NCBI RefSeq assembly: GCF_037038585.1
Contig: NC_092521.1
Location: forward strand, 56,457,898-56,521,897
Origin: Patagioenas fasciata
Taxonomy: Eukaryota > Chordata > Aves > Columbiformes > Columbidae
Length of the DNA stretch: 64,000 bases
Direction of reading: 5' to 3'
Positions 24,701 to 38,000 of this stretch are shown piece by piece; position 1 is the stretch's first letter; every line of letters begins with the position of its first letter. The notes beneath the pieces are model-generated. The model searched no databases. It saw nothing but the letters and a program-made list of their open reading frames with translations, and was not told the DNA's origin. The translations under genes and the position numbers were made by a program.

Positions 24701-27700
24701 TAAACAACAGCCACATTTTCAGGGGTTGGGGTTTTTTGTTTGTGGTTTGGTTTTTTGCATGAAAAGCAGTATCAGCTCAGAGTACAGAGTTCAAATACTG
24801 TCCATTGTATAAACTTTTTAGAGCCTCTACTGTGGATGGAAGGGGAAATGCTTTAATTCTCCCTTGCTGTATACACTGCAAATAAGGTTGCACTCTTCCT
24901 GAATGCAGAAAGCAACGGCCAAATCTCACTGCACCAACAACGCAGAAGAGATTTAGGGCAGCCCAAGAGCGAAAGCAGTCGGACTCCAGCAATTTTTCCC
25001 CAGGAGCTGGTTTCCTGATTGACTGCCAGCCCAGTCAGTCCGCCCATGAAAAAGAGAAGAGGAATGAAAGAGAAGAAGCAATTGCATTTGGTGAAAAAAA
25101 TACTACAATTAAAACATTACTAGACTACCAAGACAAAACTGCAGCAGAATCAGAAAACTCAAAGAATAGGCTAGTGTGAAGGCTAGAAAACAGAACAATA
25201 TGCATAAATATAAATGCAGGGATTATTATGTATCTTAAGTCACAGGGAGGGTTACGGAACTTCTGCCATTCCTTGGAAGGAAGGAAATGACACCCTCTGT
25301 TGGCAGCACTGACAAGGAAGTTAACACTGAGCAATGCAATTAATAGTGAATTAGAAATGGAAGATGCAGATGAGAAGAAAGATTTGCTAACAAGTTGCAA
25401 GATGAATTGGAAGATTTTTTTGCAGGAGACTCAGTTATATCCCAACTATTGCTGCAGTACCAGTATTCCCATTGCAGCAGCCGAGTTGCCGGCTCTAATC
25501 ACTTCTTTAATAAACTCTTACCTGCTGGGAGCAATTCAGTTTGTGAGAAAGCGCCACAAGCTTTGCCTCTGCGGTACGGCAGAGAGCGCAGCCATCGCCC
25601 TCCAAGGCCACGCTGTTCACCAGGACAAAGCTGGAACACAGCAGGGAAGGGAAAAGAGAAGGCAAGTGGGGAGGGCAGGAAAGCATCTGCTGCTCATGCA
25701 CATGCGTGGGAGAAACTTCATTTTATGAAATGCAACAGCTTCCAAAATCACGTGCTATAAATCCACTTTTGAATATCCATACTGTAGCTCAGTAGCTACT
25801 CCTACATTTATACAGTCCTAGAATTACATTCAGCCCCTTAAGGCAATGAGAGGCTGATGTGGCCCCTGGTGAAAATGAGGTGGACACCCCTGCTGTAGCC
25901 GTTTCTCCACCTGCTACACGGCTTTATAACCAGTTGTTAATTCAGTTGCACACTATGCCGTGTGCTGTGCTTCATGTTTACACCTCAAGATTTTTTTTGT
26001 ATTGTAACAGATACTCAAGCAGTATTCTAGTGGAATGTTAGAAGCCCACTAAGCTGAATTCTGAGGGAAAGTTGGACTTGCTTCTCTCCCCACATAGATT
26101 TTAGATTTCAGAGACGTCAATTTAGACACTGAATCAACTAAAGAGCAAAAGCACACCACATTTGCCTGGCTGCCCTCAACAAACTCAATTTTGTACTTTG
26201 CAGTCTCTCGCACTGAGCACAGGATTTTATTTGTAACAGAGAAAGATTTCTCTGTAGATTTCAAATCAGCTTTGAACTTCTGCCACAAGATTCATCCCTG
26301 CTTCGTCACTCCTTCAGGACTCAAGGAAGAGACATATTCCCAGTTCAATTCAATAGTTTATGGACATAAGTGACCTGAATGCCTCCACTTGAATCCTACT
26401 GATCAAAACTAAAAAAAAAAGTAAAACTCCTTTTTTATCAAACTAAGCTGCTTTTATACCACAGTTTTGTTATAAAATAGTTTATCCAGGAATTAATAAT
26501 GCAGCTCATTTCAGTTACTGAATATGATACTAGACATATCATCTGCAACTGGATGCAAGAATTCTGCTGTGCTGTTTTATTGAAGGGGATGTGGAGATAC
26601 TCCTTAAAAACCATTCTTTAAAACACATGACATACATATCTAGAGGACCCCACATCTGCACCATATTAGCATTATACTGAGCATTCGTGAGGCTGATAGA
26701 TCTTCCTAAAAAAGACACACCATTTCTAGACCTGTCCAGAATATTTTTTTCAACATTTGCTTAATTAAAGCAATCAGGATAAACTTCTAAAGTTTTGAAT
26801 TTTACAGTTCACATGAGCAATTAGAACCTGCTGTGTGTCTGCCAAACGCAGAGCGGGAACGGGTCTTCCCTTCATATACCTGAGGTTTAAAGACAAACAC
26901 CTTTCTGCAAATCCACTATTACTTTCCCTCACCAGATTCCTGCGTGGTATCTAGAAGTACCAAAAGGGCACAGGGCAGAGAACAGCGGCCACAGACACAC
27001 AACTGTGAGCACAAGCTCTGGAACAAGGTCTCCTCTGAGCCAAATCCAGCCTGTGCGTTATTACCCCACCCTGTGGAAGAACCGTGGACAAGCAACTGTT
27101 ATATCCCCAAATTCTGCAAACAAGAGTTAAATTCTGCAGACTAAAAGAGTTATTAAAATTAATGAAACTCTCAAATTGTAAGCACAGAGGGAGGTTGTTT
27201 GTGTTTCTTTACTGAATCCTATTCCTCTGCTATGTTTACAGCCATGGGTCATTACCAGCTGCAAGGAAGTAAAAAGGCAAAATAGAGAATTTGATTCTGA
27301 CTCCACAGTACTTTTCCATTTAAAAGGAAATGGTTGCAATTCACCTACAGGTCTGCAGAAAGTGTTTGGTGATTAACGTATCACAAACTAGATACAAAGT
27401 GGAAAAAAAAATAGGCTCTAAGTTAAGCATTCTTAGGCTATTTCATTAGAAATTCCACATCCAGTTTTCCGTTTTCATCACTCAGTAATCAGCACTTTGA
27501 ACACTGGAAAAAATTAAATATACTCACTTTATTCCTTTTCGAGTTATTAGCTTTCCTGAAGTAAAGTTGAAAACCTTTTCAAATCGATTTACCTTGTAAG
27601 CCGTCATCCTGTGGCACAGAGCAAAAATACAACTGAGGTAAGAAACTGGCACTGCAAATCATCTACCAGTCGCTTTACAGTTTGTAGACCGTTCATCCAT

Positions 27701-29789
27701 TACCTAGACCACATATTCCGTCAGCAAACTCATGGGGATGCGCAGACGCTCAGTGTACTCGGTCCCAGTCACGCCAGTGCAAGCACAGCCGTCCCAGGGT
27801 CATACAGCAGAGCACCTACACCCGGCTGTGCTGAGATAATGGAAAGGGACTGTGTTTGGCCAAGAAGCCAAACACAAGGAAAAGCAGCTTCCAGACTGCT
27901 CTGCCAGTGCAGAAACCAGCTCTGAACAACTTCACCTGTGCTTGGAGAAGCACAAAAACAGCCTGGAAACTGTTCTAAAATGTATTTGTAGGGCGCGCTG
28001 TGCACGGATGGGTACCTTGTAAGATCTTGCTCTAAATTACAATGCCTTCTCATTTGGTTACAATCAAAAACTTTCTGTATAAACACACAACAGGTCACTC
28101 AGACACAAAGCAGTTACTGTGCATGCACTGATGTTTCGTTCCTGGCACTTGCGTACTCCTTTCACAGACGAGACTTACTCATAGTGAAATCCAATGTCAT
28201 GATTCCCGACTACAACCACGAGCTCAGTAGAAATCGGGTACTTAAACATTTTCCGAAATCTCCTGACATCATCTGCCCAAGCCTGCATGAAAAAATTAAC
28301 GGAGAAATTAATGCTGTTTAACAGTATCGAAGGGAACCACCTGTATATAATACAGAAGCACAAAGTGAGATGTTTACATTTCCTAAGTTTTATATGAGGG
28401 GTGGAAAAGTTCCAAAATACTACCAAAATTAAGGAGAATCACATTTCAACTCATATGTAAAACACTAGAAATTCTACCAGTAGGATATCTATGGCAATAT
28501 TAAACAAAGCCTTGCATACCTAGTCTGCTTCCTTCTGCAATCCATTTCTCTCAAGAAATCCTCATTTTTCTGAAATAAGAGAGCTGTTGGTGTCATACCT
28601 GAGGTGAGCTCCATTTTCCTTCATCAAAGATGTCTCCCAGAATAAAAACAATATCCGGTTGCAGTAACCACACAGCAGTTTGGAACGATCTCTCCATTTG
28701 CCATTCCCTGAAAGGAGAACACGTGCGTAGTCAGCACTGCCGAAGTTCTGGGTCCTCAGCCCTGAATACACACACACAGCCTGGCAGGAATGGGAAGATG
28801 GGTCCTACACACTGAGAGCACTAATATGAAATTCAAATTAAATACTTAGAAACCAAGCTTAAGCACAGTAGTTGCATCTTACCTGGTGGATAATTCCACA
28901 ACACAATCATGACCAACTTACGCAAGAAATAATACCAGTTTGTTTATTCATTACAAATCCATTAAACAGCAATTAATTAAAACAGTGAATTATTGCATGT
29001 TTTACTATGCTATCATTTCTGCAGCAAAAGTTTATAATGTTCATATCATGGTAGAATTAGTCCTTTCTTTCAGCATTCTGCTTTTTTTTGGACTAACAGC
29101 AACAACATGACCACGTGCAGTAGCCACGGGATTGGATTATCTTTGTCTTCAAATGTGATTCTTCTACTACAGAGACAAACTTGTATCAGCTTCCCTACCT
29201 CTGCAATTAAAAGTATTAACTATTGAGACATCCAGGTTAACAGGCTCATTTTTAAGGCATCCTGTAAAACAGTTATACGCTAGAAAAGACAACCTGACCC
29301 ACCTAAAGCACTCAGGTACCTCCACCACATACGAACAGAACGTTCAAGACTGCACCACCCCAGTGAGTCCCATTCATCAACCTTCCAACACTGGTTTATT
29401 ATCCAGCGCAGACCCAGGTATGCAAGTCAGAGGCAGCATGCTCGCTTCTTACAAGTGCCACATCATTGGTTTTAAACCTCTGTCCCATTAGCTACTATTA
29501 AAAACTCTAAAACCAGGAAAGAGATGATCCAAATAAATTATTACCTTCTTAGCTTATCCAGCCAGTGTCCTTTGATTTCACCAAGTAGGTGCGTATCCGC
29601 TAAAAACATGGCCTTTAGGACTGAAGGCGCTTTTTCACCCGTGTGAGCTCCAACTTCCACTTCTGGCCATTGACATTGAAAAATTACCACATAGTAAATC
29701 AAAAATTCACAAAATATTAACACGGAGCTGACAAAACACACAAGTTTCAGCAGGAAACAGAGTCTCTTCTTCAAAGGAAGGCTCAGCAT
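21789..29789 (-). CDS. MPPE1: MPPE1 (PGAP5), metallophosphoesterase 1, complete CDS of nine exons
   Basis: Divalent-metal phosphodiesterase of the ER/ER-exit sites that removes the ethanolamine-phosphate side chain from the second mannose of GPI anchors, which allows efficient ER export of GPI-anchored proteins. Coding exons in transcript order are 29789-29545, 28707-28599, 28282-28179, 27608-27528, 25630-25522, 24633-24562, 24450-24328, 23557-23417 and 21971-21789. All borders are GT/AG and phases match, giving 388 residues against 396 in human. An N-terminal signal-anchor lies at about residues 9-36. Metal-ligand motifs in order are ADTH, GDIFDEG, GNHD, HYPLY and SGHTH. A second hydrophobic segment ([15 protein letters not shown]) lies near the C-terminus, and the protein ends KHKAV, a KxKxx COPI-retrieval signal. 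The start has a purine at -3. The catalytic core is intact. Confidence 0.96.
21972..23416 (-). other. MPPE1 last intron
   Basis: No supported gene or repeat. It lies between the exon ending NNPSFIM and the terminal GSITPTD exon. Confidence 0.7.
25631..27527 (-). other. MPPE1 intron
   Basis: The largest MPPE1 intron, between the exons ending RKGI and beginning FVLVNS. No CR1 or gene was recognised. The short ORFs are chance. Confidence 0.7.
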
Positions 29790-29898
29790 TGCAGTACCAG
29801 CTTAAGTCTCTTTTCCAATGGCTCAGTTCTCCTCTCTCAGGTAAAAGTGGTAGGGGCTACTCAGAGGACCATGCTGGGTTTCGTATCAGTATGAAATC
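29790..29898 (-). other. MPPE1: MPPE1 5' UTR, part on the first coding exon
   Basis: A minus-strand TTTTCTTCACAG acceptor stands immediately right of 29898, so the exon carrying the start codon probably has 109 bases of 5' UTR and is preceded by at least one untranslated exon further right. I could not identify that upstream exon. Confidence 0.6.
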
Positions 29899-32800
29899 CC
29901 TGTGAAGAAAATACAAAATAAAATATTAATTAAGCCAGCATTCCCTGTGAAAAGCTACCATGTGAGGCCTACAGTGTTAGCTTCTCGTAACCCTGAAAGA
30001 CTTGGAAATATGTAATTGACCTAAAAAGCGAAGTTGGTCTCCTTCAGGTATGCAGACGCCGTGCTGCTGAGAACAGAACTGCACTCCCCTCTCCCGGGAC
30101 CAACGCGACCAGCTTAAAGCAGCCAGGATCTTGGTGCCTGATGCTTTTTCTAAAACTACAGCGAAAACACTGCGAGTAGGGGGTCAAAAGCAGGTAGAGA
30201 CAGAGCTTAGCTTTAACAGCAGAACAAAAGTCCATTAAGATCCATATCATCCTGGCCACTGCAATGGCACGTGCCACCACTTTCTGGCACAAGTCTCATA
30301 ACACGTCCATGCCAAATCAATGCAGTTACCACATCTAATATGGCTTGTTATGATCTCCAACAACCGAGAGCAATTTACTATCCCAGAACAAGTTTATTGG
30401 AGCTTTTTAGGAACACAGGCTCAGACATGTGACTTAGCTAATGCCACTTCATTTCTAACAAGGGGAAACCAAATAACATCTGAGCCTTGGAAACAGAAAC
30501 TGCGCTGAAAAGAAATATGGGGAAATGAGTCTAAACTGGTAAACTTACTGTATTTACTGATTTCTTCCACCTTGGATAGCTTGTAACCCAAGCAGGGAAC
30601 TTACCCCTTTTGAAACTACGATTTTATTTTATGTCATTTCAAAGGCTAATCCAAAACAAATGTCTGCCCTCTGATAAGCCAGGATTGTAACAGGGCTCAC
30701 TCATTGTTTCACTTTTTTACAGGCATCAAACAGAAACTCATTATTCCTACTGTAAGGAGGAAATACCCACACTTCTACAGTCCTGTTACTTCTACAGCCT
30801 TGGCAAAAACACTTTCCCAGTGTACCTGCCCACAAGAAACAAGTGTCCCACCTGGGAGAGCAGGGATACCAGCCTTATTTTCAGGTAAAATCATTTGGGT
30901 TCCACATGCAACCTCTCAGGGTTTCTGTCTGAAGATATCACGTCTGAAAAAACCACTTTTTAAAGGTAAACAGCCTAGCATGGTCCCAGTAAAAGGGACT
31001 CCAGGAGAGCTATAGAGATGTTACTTCACACGCTCCTGAACAAACTTCTTGAGAAATCCACAAAGAAAAGTCTTGTCCCTGCCCAAGAATGGGACGGCAC
31101 TTTTGCTCTCTACAACAGAAAAATTCAAGCAGAGTACTGATATCCAGGCTGTTAGCAAATACACAACACAGTACTGGGTGACTAGCAGCCAGTGTTCATT
31201 TACACTGACTAAATCTTATTAGAACTGGGAACACTAGCATTTTTGTATATTTAGATCCTAAATATTAGGAACACTAGGACAAAATTACAGAACCACACAA
31301 AATTAGACTTAGATTACATTTTAGACTAATTACATTAATCTAATTACATCTTAGACTCTGTCACATGCACAACACAGAACAAAACTTAAATTGTTCTACC
31401 GCCCTGTGTGCTGGCCCATTTGATTGATGTCTCAAGGAAATAAAAAACTGATGTGGTTATTCCTATTTTTCCAATCAAAACCGCTATTTGATAATAAAAG
31501 TGGCTATTAAGCCACTTATTTTCAAACATGACCTTCCCGTATCATCACTACAAAGTAGTTATTCAAGACAAAGCACCATTAGTCTGCATCATGTAACATT
31601 TCTAATATGTATTATTTAATGCTAGCATGACTAATATTCAATTCTATCTAAACTTAGTTTCGCAGGAGAAAGCCACTGGCCAGACGTCACAATTCCACAA
31701 TACAGAAGAACTGATAAAGGCTGATAAACTTGTTTAAAAGTAATCTCATCCACACCTTAACTAGTAATAAAAATCAACAAGATCTTGTTTGTACATCTTG
31801 CAACAAGGCAAGATTAAAGCATAAATGTCTGTTCAACAGATACAGCAACGAGGACAAGAGTCAGGTAAGTTCTTAACTGTAAGCACATAAATTCCTATGG
31901 CCTTATCCTGCACAAACTGCACCTACCCCAGAATCTGGAAGTAGACTTGGCAGTCCTAGACAGTCTCCTCTTCCCACAAAAAACAGCACTGATTTGAACA
32001 GGAAATGCCAGTAAGTCATTTAACTTGCGTTAGCATGTCAAAAAAAGGAAAAAATAAAACACTCTATGACTCTTATTATTCACAACCTACACAAAGTTTA
32101 AAACAAATAAAACCTGTCATTTTGCTATCAATGTCTATACATTCCCTAGAAGGTTTTCATTACATTATTTTTCACACAACGAATTTATTTGGAAACTGTC
32201 CAGACAGCTACAGAGCTGCAACAAGAAGCCAGTGCTACAGAACGGTGAAAAAAAATTAAGAAAGAAAGAGGAGAGGGAGGAGAGGGAGGAGAGGGAGGAG
32301 AGAGAGGAGAGGGAGGAGAGGGAGGAGAGGGAGGAGAGGGAGGAGAGGGAGGAGAGGGAGGAGAGGGAGGAGAGGGAGGAGAGGGAGGAGAGGGAGGAGA
32401 GGGAGGAGAGGGAGGAGAGGGAGGAGAGGGAGGAGAGGGAGGAGAGGGAGGAGAGGGAGGAGAGGGAGGAGAGGGAGGAGATCCAATCAAATGGGGAGGG
32501 AAGGGGGAAAGAAAAAACACACCACCTGCAATTAGTAGAAAAGAAAAATATCTTCATGTATCCTCATGGCAAAATTGCCGTTTTCAAAAGTCACAAGCAG
32601 CAACTGACAATCAAAACCCCAGAGCCGGTCATCTCTACACACATCGCTGTCCCAGCGTTTCTGCTGCTGTTACTATTCTGGGAGTTGTGCCAGAGGTCTC
32701 CCATCAGCACCCTACATTTCCAGCTTTCCTGATAGTGAAAGGAAAAATAAAACAGGAGAAGAAATGTCACAGAAAGTCAGTGATGCAGGATGAGCTGACA

Positions 32801-34837
32801 GCTCCTTCCCAGCTTTTGCTTCCCAGCCTGCGGCGTTTGCACATTCCCCACGCACCAAAGCACAAGCAGTTTAAAACCCGGCACCCAGGCACACGCAGTT
32901 ATAATCCCAGGCTCACATACGGGTGCCCAAGGTCCGGAGACCCACATCCTCTCACACATGATGGAAAGGTCAAAAATAATGCTGTCACACTGCAGACAGG
33001 CTGCAAGATGGAGCTGTGGTTCAGTTCGTCACTGAACACACCGCTGCTGCTACTCCTTGCACAGCTGATTATTAAGATGAGACTAGAAACTGGTTTTCCC
33101 CAGGGCTCAAGGATCTTGGTTATGAGAAAAGACTGAAAAATTTCTTGCTGTTTCTTATTCTAAATAGATGGGAGTGGCCTGATGCAAAAGTGATTTTTAG
33201 AAGCTCATCATAAAGGTGAGATCAATATTTTCACCATATTAATTATTTTCAGTTGTCTGGGCAGAGAACATACTCTGCAAAACTCTGGACTTCAGTAGCT
33301 GGAAAAGAGCAAAATTCCGCTAGTCACAACAATTCTGTATTCAGTCAACATACACATTTCTCTATGCAGGGGAAAAATAACCTTGAACTATTCCTCACCT
33401 ACACAATGTAAGAACCATTCTGCACAACACTTAAAAATCAACCTGTGGACAAGGACAATTACCGATTCATTTAATAATGTCAAAGCTTAAGCATGCTGGA
33501 AGTATAACTTTATACCCCAGAACTGTGGGGGAGAAAAAAATGCTCAAGTGACTAGTGCTCAAATAAAGAAACCTTTGATGCTTTCCATCTCTAGTGTTGA
33601 CGTTTATTTTGTTTACTAACAAATATTAGACACATTTTTGCACTTCAAATACTTCCATCACACATACTATTCTTCCTATTTCCATCCATCAAGTTTACTG
33701 GCAACACAGATTTGCAACCCTCCCCTTTTCCATCTCTTTTCAGAACTTTATCCAGCTTTAACTTACAAATGAGCCATGAGTGAAACAAGGAAAACCTGAC
33801 ACAACGGTCTGTAGCCACAGCAAGAAGCAAGTACTTCTGGAGCTTTAGCCTCTCTTCTATGATTCTATGATTCTCTCTCTTACTTCATGAATATGTAACT
33901 CTGAATAACCCACATGCTTGGAGGCAAATTTATTTATTAATTTACAGCTACACAAAACTGTCCTAACAAAGTGGGATACACAAGTCCCAATCCTAGTCCT
34001 ATCCCTAATGAGCATGAAAGTATTTTTATGAAGCTAAAGAAGCTGTATTAGCTTATAAATAAGTTTAGCATTTCTAACCTCACGATAAAGGTTTCACTCA
34101 GCCCTCCCATTGCGATGCCACAATGGTACAGATTAACAACTTCTTCCAGGTAAATGTATTTGTATAATGTAACTACATTAAACTTTCGCAAAATGTCGTT
34201 ACAAACAAGCTCAGGTTCATATCTCACAAGGTTTCCCTTCTGCAAGGTGCGCTCACAAACAGGAGCTGTCTCTCACCATTCCGAGCTCACACTCTCTGAA
34301 GCACGACACGACATTTCTACCTTGTGAACTGGGACTCTCCGCACTCCAGTTTCCTTTCAGCACTTCAAATGCCAGAGCTCCTCAAATACCTCACTTTTCA
34401 ATCAAATAAGAGCTGCTGATGAATTCTTGTTTTGCTACTGCAAGGCAGCTCTCTGACCCGTCTTTCTGAACACACTCTTTTCAATTATAAACCCTAAATC
34501 CTCCCTTCTCCTACAAATTTTAACTTATTATTGTGATTAAACAAACACTCCAAGCAGTGATTTAGCACTTTTAAGAAAATCCTTTGTAACAATTTGATGA
34601 TATAATTAATTTCTGTCTGCACTGGCACATCCTTAAGGGCTGAAATTTGTAAAGACTCCCCAATCTACACACCTTTCTATAGTTGACAGAAAAGGACATA
34701 TTGGGAAATTCTTCAAATTAAAATACAAAGATTTATCATATTCCCATAAACACCCACAACCCCTCCTGCAATGAATGTATGTTACGAGTGTAAAAGACAG
34801 AGGTTTTGAAACTTAGTTGAAGTTATACAGACCACAC
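29899..34837. other. Region between MPPE1 and the CEP290-like gene
   Basis: It holds the 9-bp minisatellite (32268-32480) and a short ATTCTATGATTCTATGATTCT tract near 33857-33875 that could be a CR1 tail remnant. MPPE1 untranslated first exon(s) may lie here. Plus-strand sequence near 30541, 30597 and 33405 offers minus-strand splice-donor-like matches, none of them convincing. There is no CpG island. Confidence 0.6.
32268..32480. repeat. Purine-only minisatellite, 9-bp unit GAGGGAGGA, about 23-24 copies
   Basis: Near-perfect head-to-tail array of GAGGGAGGA with one variant unit (GAGAGAGGA) near the left end. It leaves all frames open, producing spurious ORFs of (EER)n on the plus strand and serine/proline/leucine-rich peptides on the minus strand. 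The plus strand is entirely A and G across the array. Such tracts are often length-polymorphic and can form triplex or G-rich structures. Confidence 0.97.
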
Positions 34838-34843
34838 TTTATT
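34838..34843 (-). terminator. Poly(A) signal of the CEP290-like coiled-coil gene
   Basis: AATAAA on the minus strand about 175 bases after the TAA at 35019-35021, giving a short 3' UTR. Its position supports the 3' end inferred for the gene. Confidence 0.7.
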
Positions 34844-35018
34844 TAAAAGCCATGTAAACAAAAATCAAAGGCACACAATACAAAAAGATTTCAGAACAGC
34901 TTGTCATGTTGAGATCATATATTGAATCCATAATGTTATCAAAATGTGGTAGGTTTAAATGTTGCAGTAAGTATAAAAGAATATGTGGAAAATCTACTTG
35001 CCATTAAACTAATCAGTA

Positions 35019-38000
35019 TTACAAGTGTGCTGTAAAAGGAAGTCCATATATTGCACTTATTTGTTTCAAGCACTTTTCATACTCATTATTCAGTTTCACA
35101 GATTCCTGTACAGCATGCTTTAGATCTTCTACCTCTTCAAAAAAATCCTAGAAAAACCCAAAAATATTCACCTTAAGTTTTCTTTCAATGACATTCTCAA
35201 GAAGAGCTAGTCAGCATTTCAGTTGTTTTAAGTTCAAAGACATCTTTCATATTTTTATGAGTATATGGTTGAGTTATGCAAAAACAACTATGGCGAGATA
35301 CAGCAATCAACTCTAACCCTAGCTAATCATTTAAAACTTTGCCATGAATATATAATGCAAGTAGAATTCAAGTTATGCTACAGCCTGAAATACAGACCAA
35401 TAATAGGAAGGATGAATTAAGAGAAGGAAAAAATGTTGATTTATCAGGAAGCTACAAAAATAACAATCCAAAATGTCAAGGGAATAATGTCAAACTCATC
35501 TGTGCAAAAATGTAGCTATACATGCTCAAGTCAGCCAGTAGCTCACAACACGCCATTAATTTTGAAGATCTGAAAGTTGCAAGATTATGGAAAAGGGACA
35601 ATAAGCAAGGAGAGAAATTAGGAGAGTGAATTAAGGAGGATGATGTTAGCATTTGAAGAAGACAAGAAGACAACACTAAAAACTTTAAGATGGAAAAATG
35701 GATACCATATTTAGACCTAGAAAGACATCAAATAGTTTTAGACCTGAACTGCTTCGTAAATGGCTAGTATCCCTTTAGAACTTTAAGTACAATTACATTT
35801 TGTTAATGAATGTTCTATTTCAGAATAGGATCTGTTATTTACCACTACACTATGTTTAAAAGTTTTTCACATTGAAAAGGATAAGATTTAAGATGCATTA
35901 AACTTGGCACAGTCTAAAACATATAGCGCTATCCAACAGGTTCAACTGGCTCAGATAAAAGCAATTTACAACAAAAGAGGGAATGAAAAAGAGCGATATG
36001 TAAGGCTACACAGAATATAAAGAGCCAGTCCCATAAGAAAGCCATAAAAAAACCAAGTCCTGTTGAACTTATTTAATCTCAGCCTATGTGGTTTTACTTT
36101 CTCTTACTGATCCTTTCATGATGCTATCCCAGAATGCATAACTTAACAAGGAGTTCTAGCTATACCTAATTCAACCAGCAGATAAATTCAGCTTCATAAG
36201 CTTCATTCATTACAAATATTTATGGCCCATCGCTTAATGGAACTATGTTTTGTTTAGCTCCTGCAACTCAGGTCTACTGAGCAATTCTGTTCCTTTGCAA
36301 GTGAAGTCAGAAGTTGTTAGGAAATACAACTAAGGTGAGTAGAGTGTAATCTCCCAAGACTTAGTTACATGAACCTTGGTAAATTCTATCTACCAGAGTA
36401 ACACTATATCTACTTATATCCATCTACATGTTACACATTCGCCTGCCTATTCTTCTGACTTTTTATTTTAATGAACAGCTACATACATCTTAAATAATGT
36501 ACAGCGACTTGAAACTACCTAAAAGAGTCACTGATAAAAAGCCATATGCTCAGGTTTATATACTTCTCTTCTGAACAATGAAACTTGCAGCCACAAGTTG
36601 TACCTGACTCCCAAAGATGGGGATCTAGAACTCACTTCAGCTCAATGTTCTACAAGTTTCACATCTAATGAACTACCTCCATCTTTTCCTGTTAGCCCTG
36701 CAATGAAAGCTAGCATATTATTTAGTTTGTGAGAAAGGATTGCAAGATAACAGATTCCCAAAAATTAAAAAAAAAAAAAAATCAAGACTTGAAGAATAAG
36801 CAAAAAACAACTTGTTGCTGAAACTAAATCTTAAATCAGTACCCTGCTTCCCTGAAAATAAGACCTACCCAAAAATAAGCCCTAGCATGATTTATCAGGA
36901 TTTTTGAGGATGCTCAAAATATAAGCCCTACTCCAAAAATAAGCCCTAGTTACAGTTCATTAAAAAGTCAATTTAAATAGTGTCCAGGCAGCTATACATG
37001 TAAAAAAGTAAAATATTTTTGAGCAAAAATTAATATAAGACCCTGCCTTATTTTTGGGAAAATCAGGTACATTAAACTGAGTCCTCCAGAGCCAGATCAG
37101 ATCTATTCATCTTCTCACATAATTTCAGGAATTACCAACTTTTCACACTTTCACTTTCTACACATACCAATCTATCACAAAAACTCCAAGGCCCTCTCCT
37201 CTGCCCCCCACCTCGAGCTTAGAGTTCTGTCAGAGGCATAACTTCAATATGTTTCAGTTCAAGAGGAAACGGCTTTCTTCTCACTGACATCATGGAGCAG
37301 TAGAAGTGATCATTCAAAAATATACTTTTATTATCGCTGCAAATGTCTGCTGGAAGGAATTAAGACGGCTACCAGCAGTTACAATTTTAAGGTCATAACG
37401 AGCTGAGGCCAATAATCCCTCATGAAGGAAATCAAATTACCCAAATATTAAAAAAATTAAAATCCACAAAAAAATCCACAGTTGTTTTTAAAAAAAGAAA
37501 TAAATAAAAATTTGCACTATTCCTCTTCCCTAGCCAAGCAGTACTGTAGGACATTAACATTCCAAGGAGTCATTCATCTCCATGTCTTTCTCAGAATGCT
37601 ATAAATTTATGTATTTTGCTCGATAACAGAGTAAGTTCAGCCTAAAGATCAGTTTTCGTTCAGGCACAAAAGTTAGTTTTTCAAAAGTCATCTATTCTTA
37701 AACTTGTCCTAAAATAAATTACCTTGTCTAATCCAGCTAATTCATTTTTTAGTGCTCTCCTTTCTGTAGACAACTTTTCATTTTCTTTCTTCAGCTTTTT
37801 AATCTCCTTCAACAATAGCTCTATATTCAAATAGAAAAATACATTCTTCAACCATTACAGTCAACCTCCTCCACATATGAATCATATTACAGCTAAAGAG
37901 CTGCCTACGTTTTGTGATATTAGAAAATTATGGTTCAGCTTTTTAAAGTACATTTTTCATAAAGTGATTTATTCTTTAAAATCAGCCAAGCACACTCTCA

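Noticed and set aside
25440..25500. Candidate for the missing MPPE1 exon with reading [15 protein letters not shown]
   Set aside because: It begins right after the previous exon's donor with no room for an intron and is followed by a stop. The exon at 24562-24633 fits family sequence, phase and splice sites.
32165..32732. Repeat ORFs on both strands, including (EER)n and serine-, proline- and leucine-rich peptides
   Set aside because: All frames are open because of the 9-bp purine minisatellite; there is no start context or flanking exon evidence.
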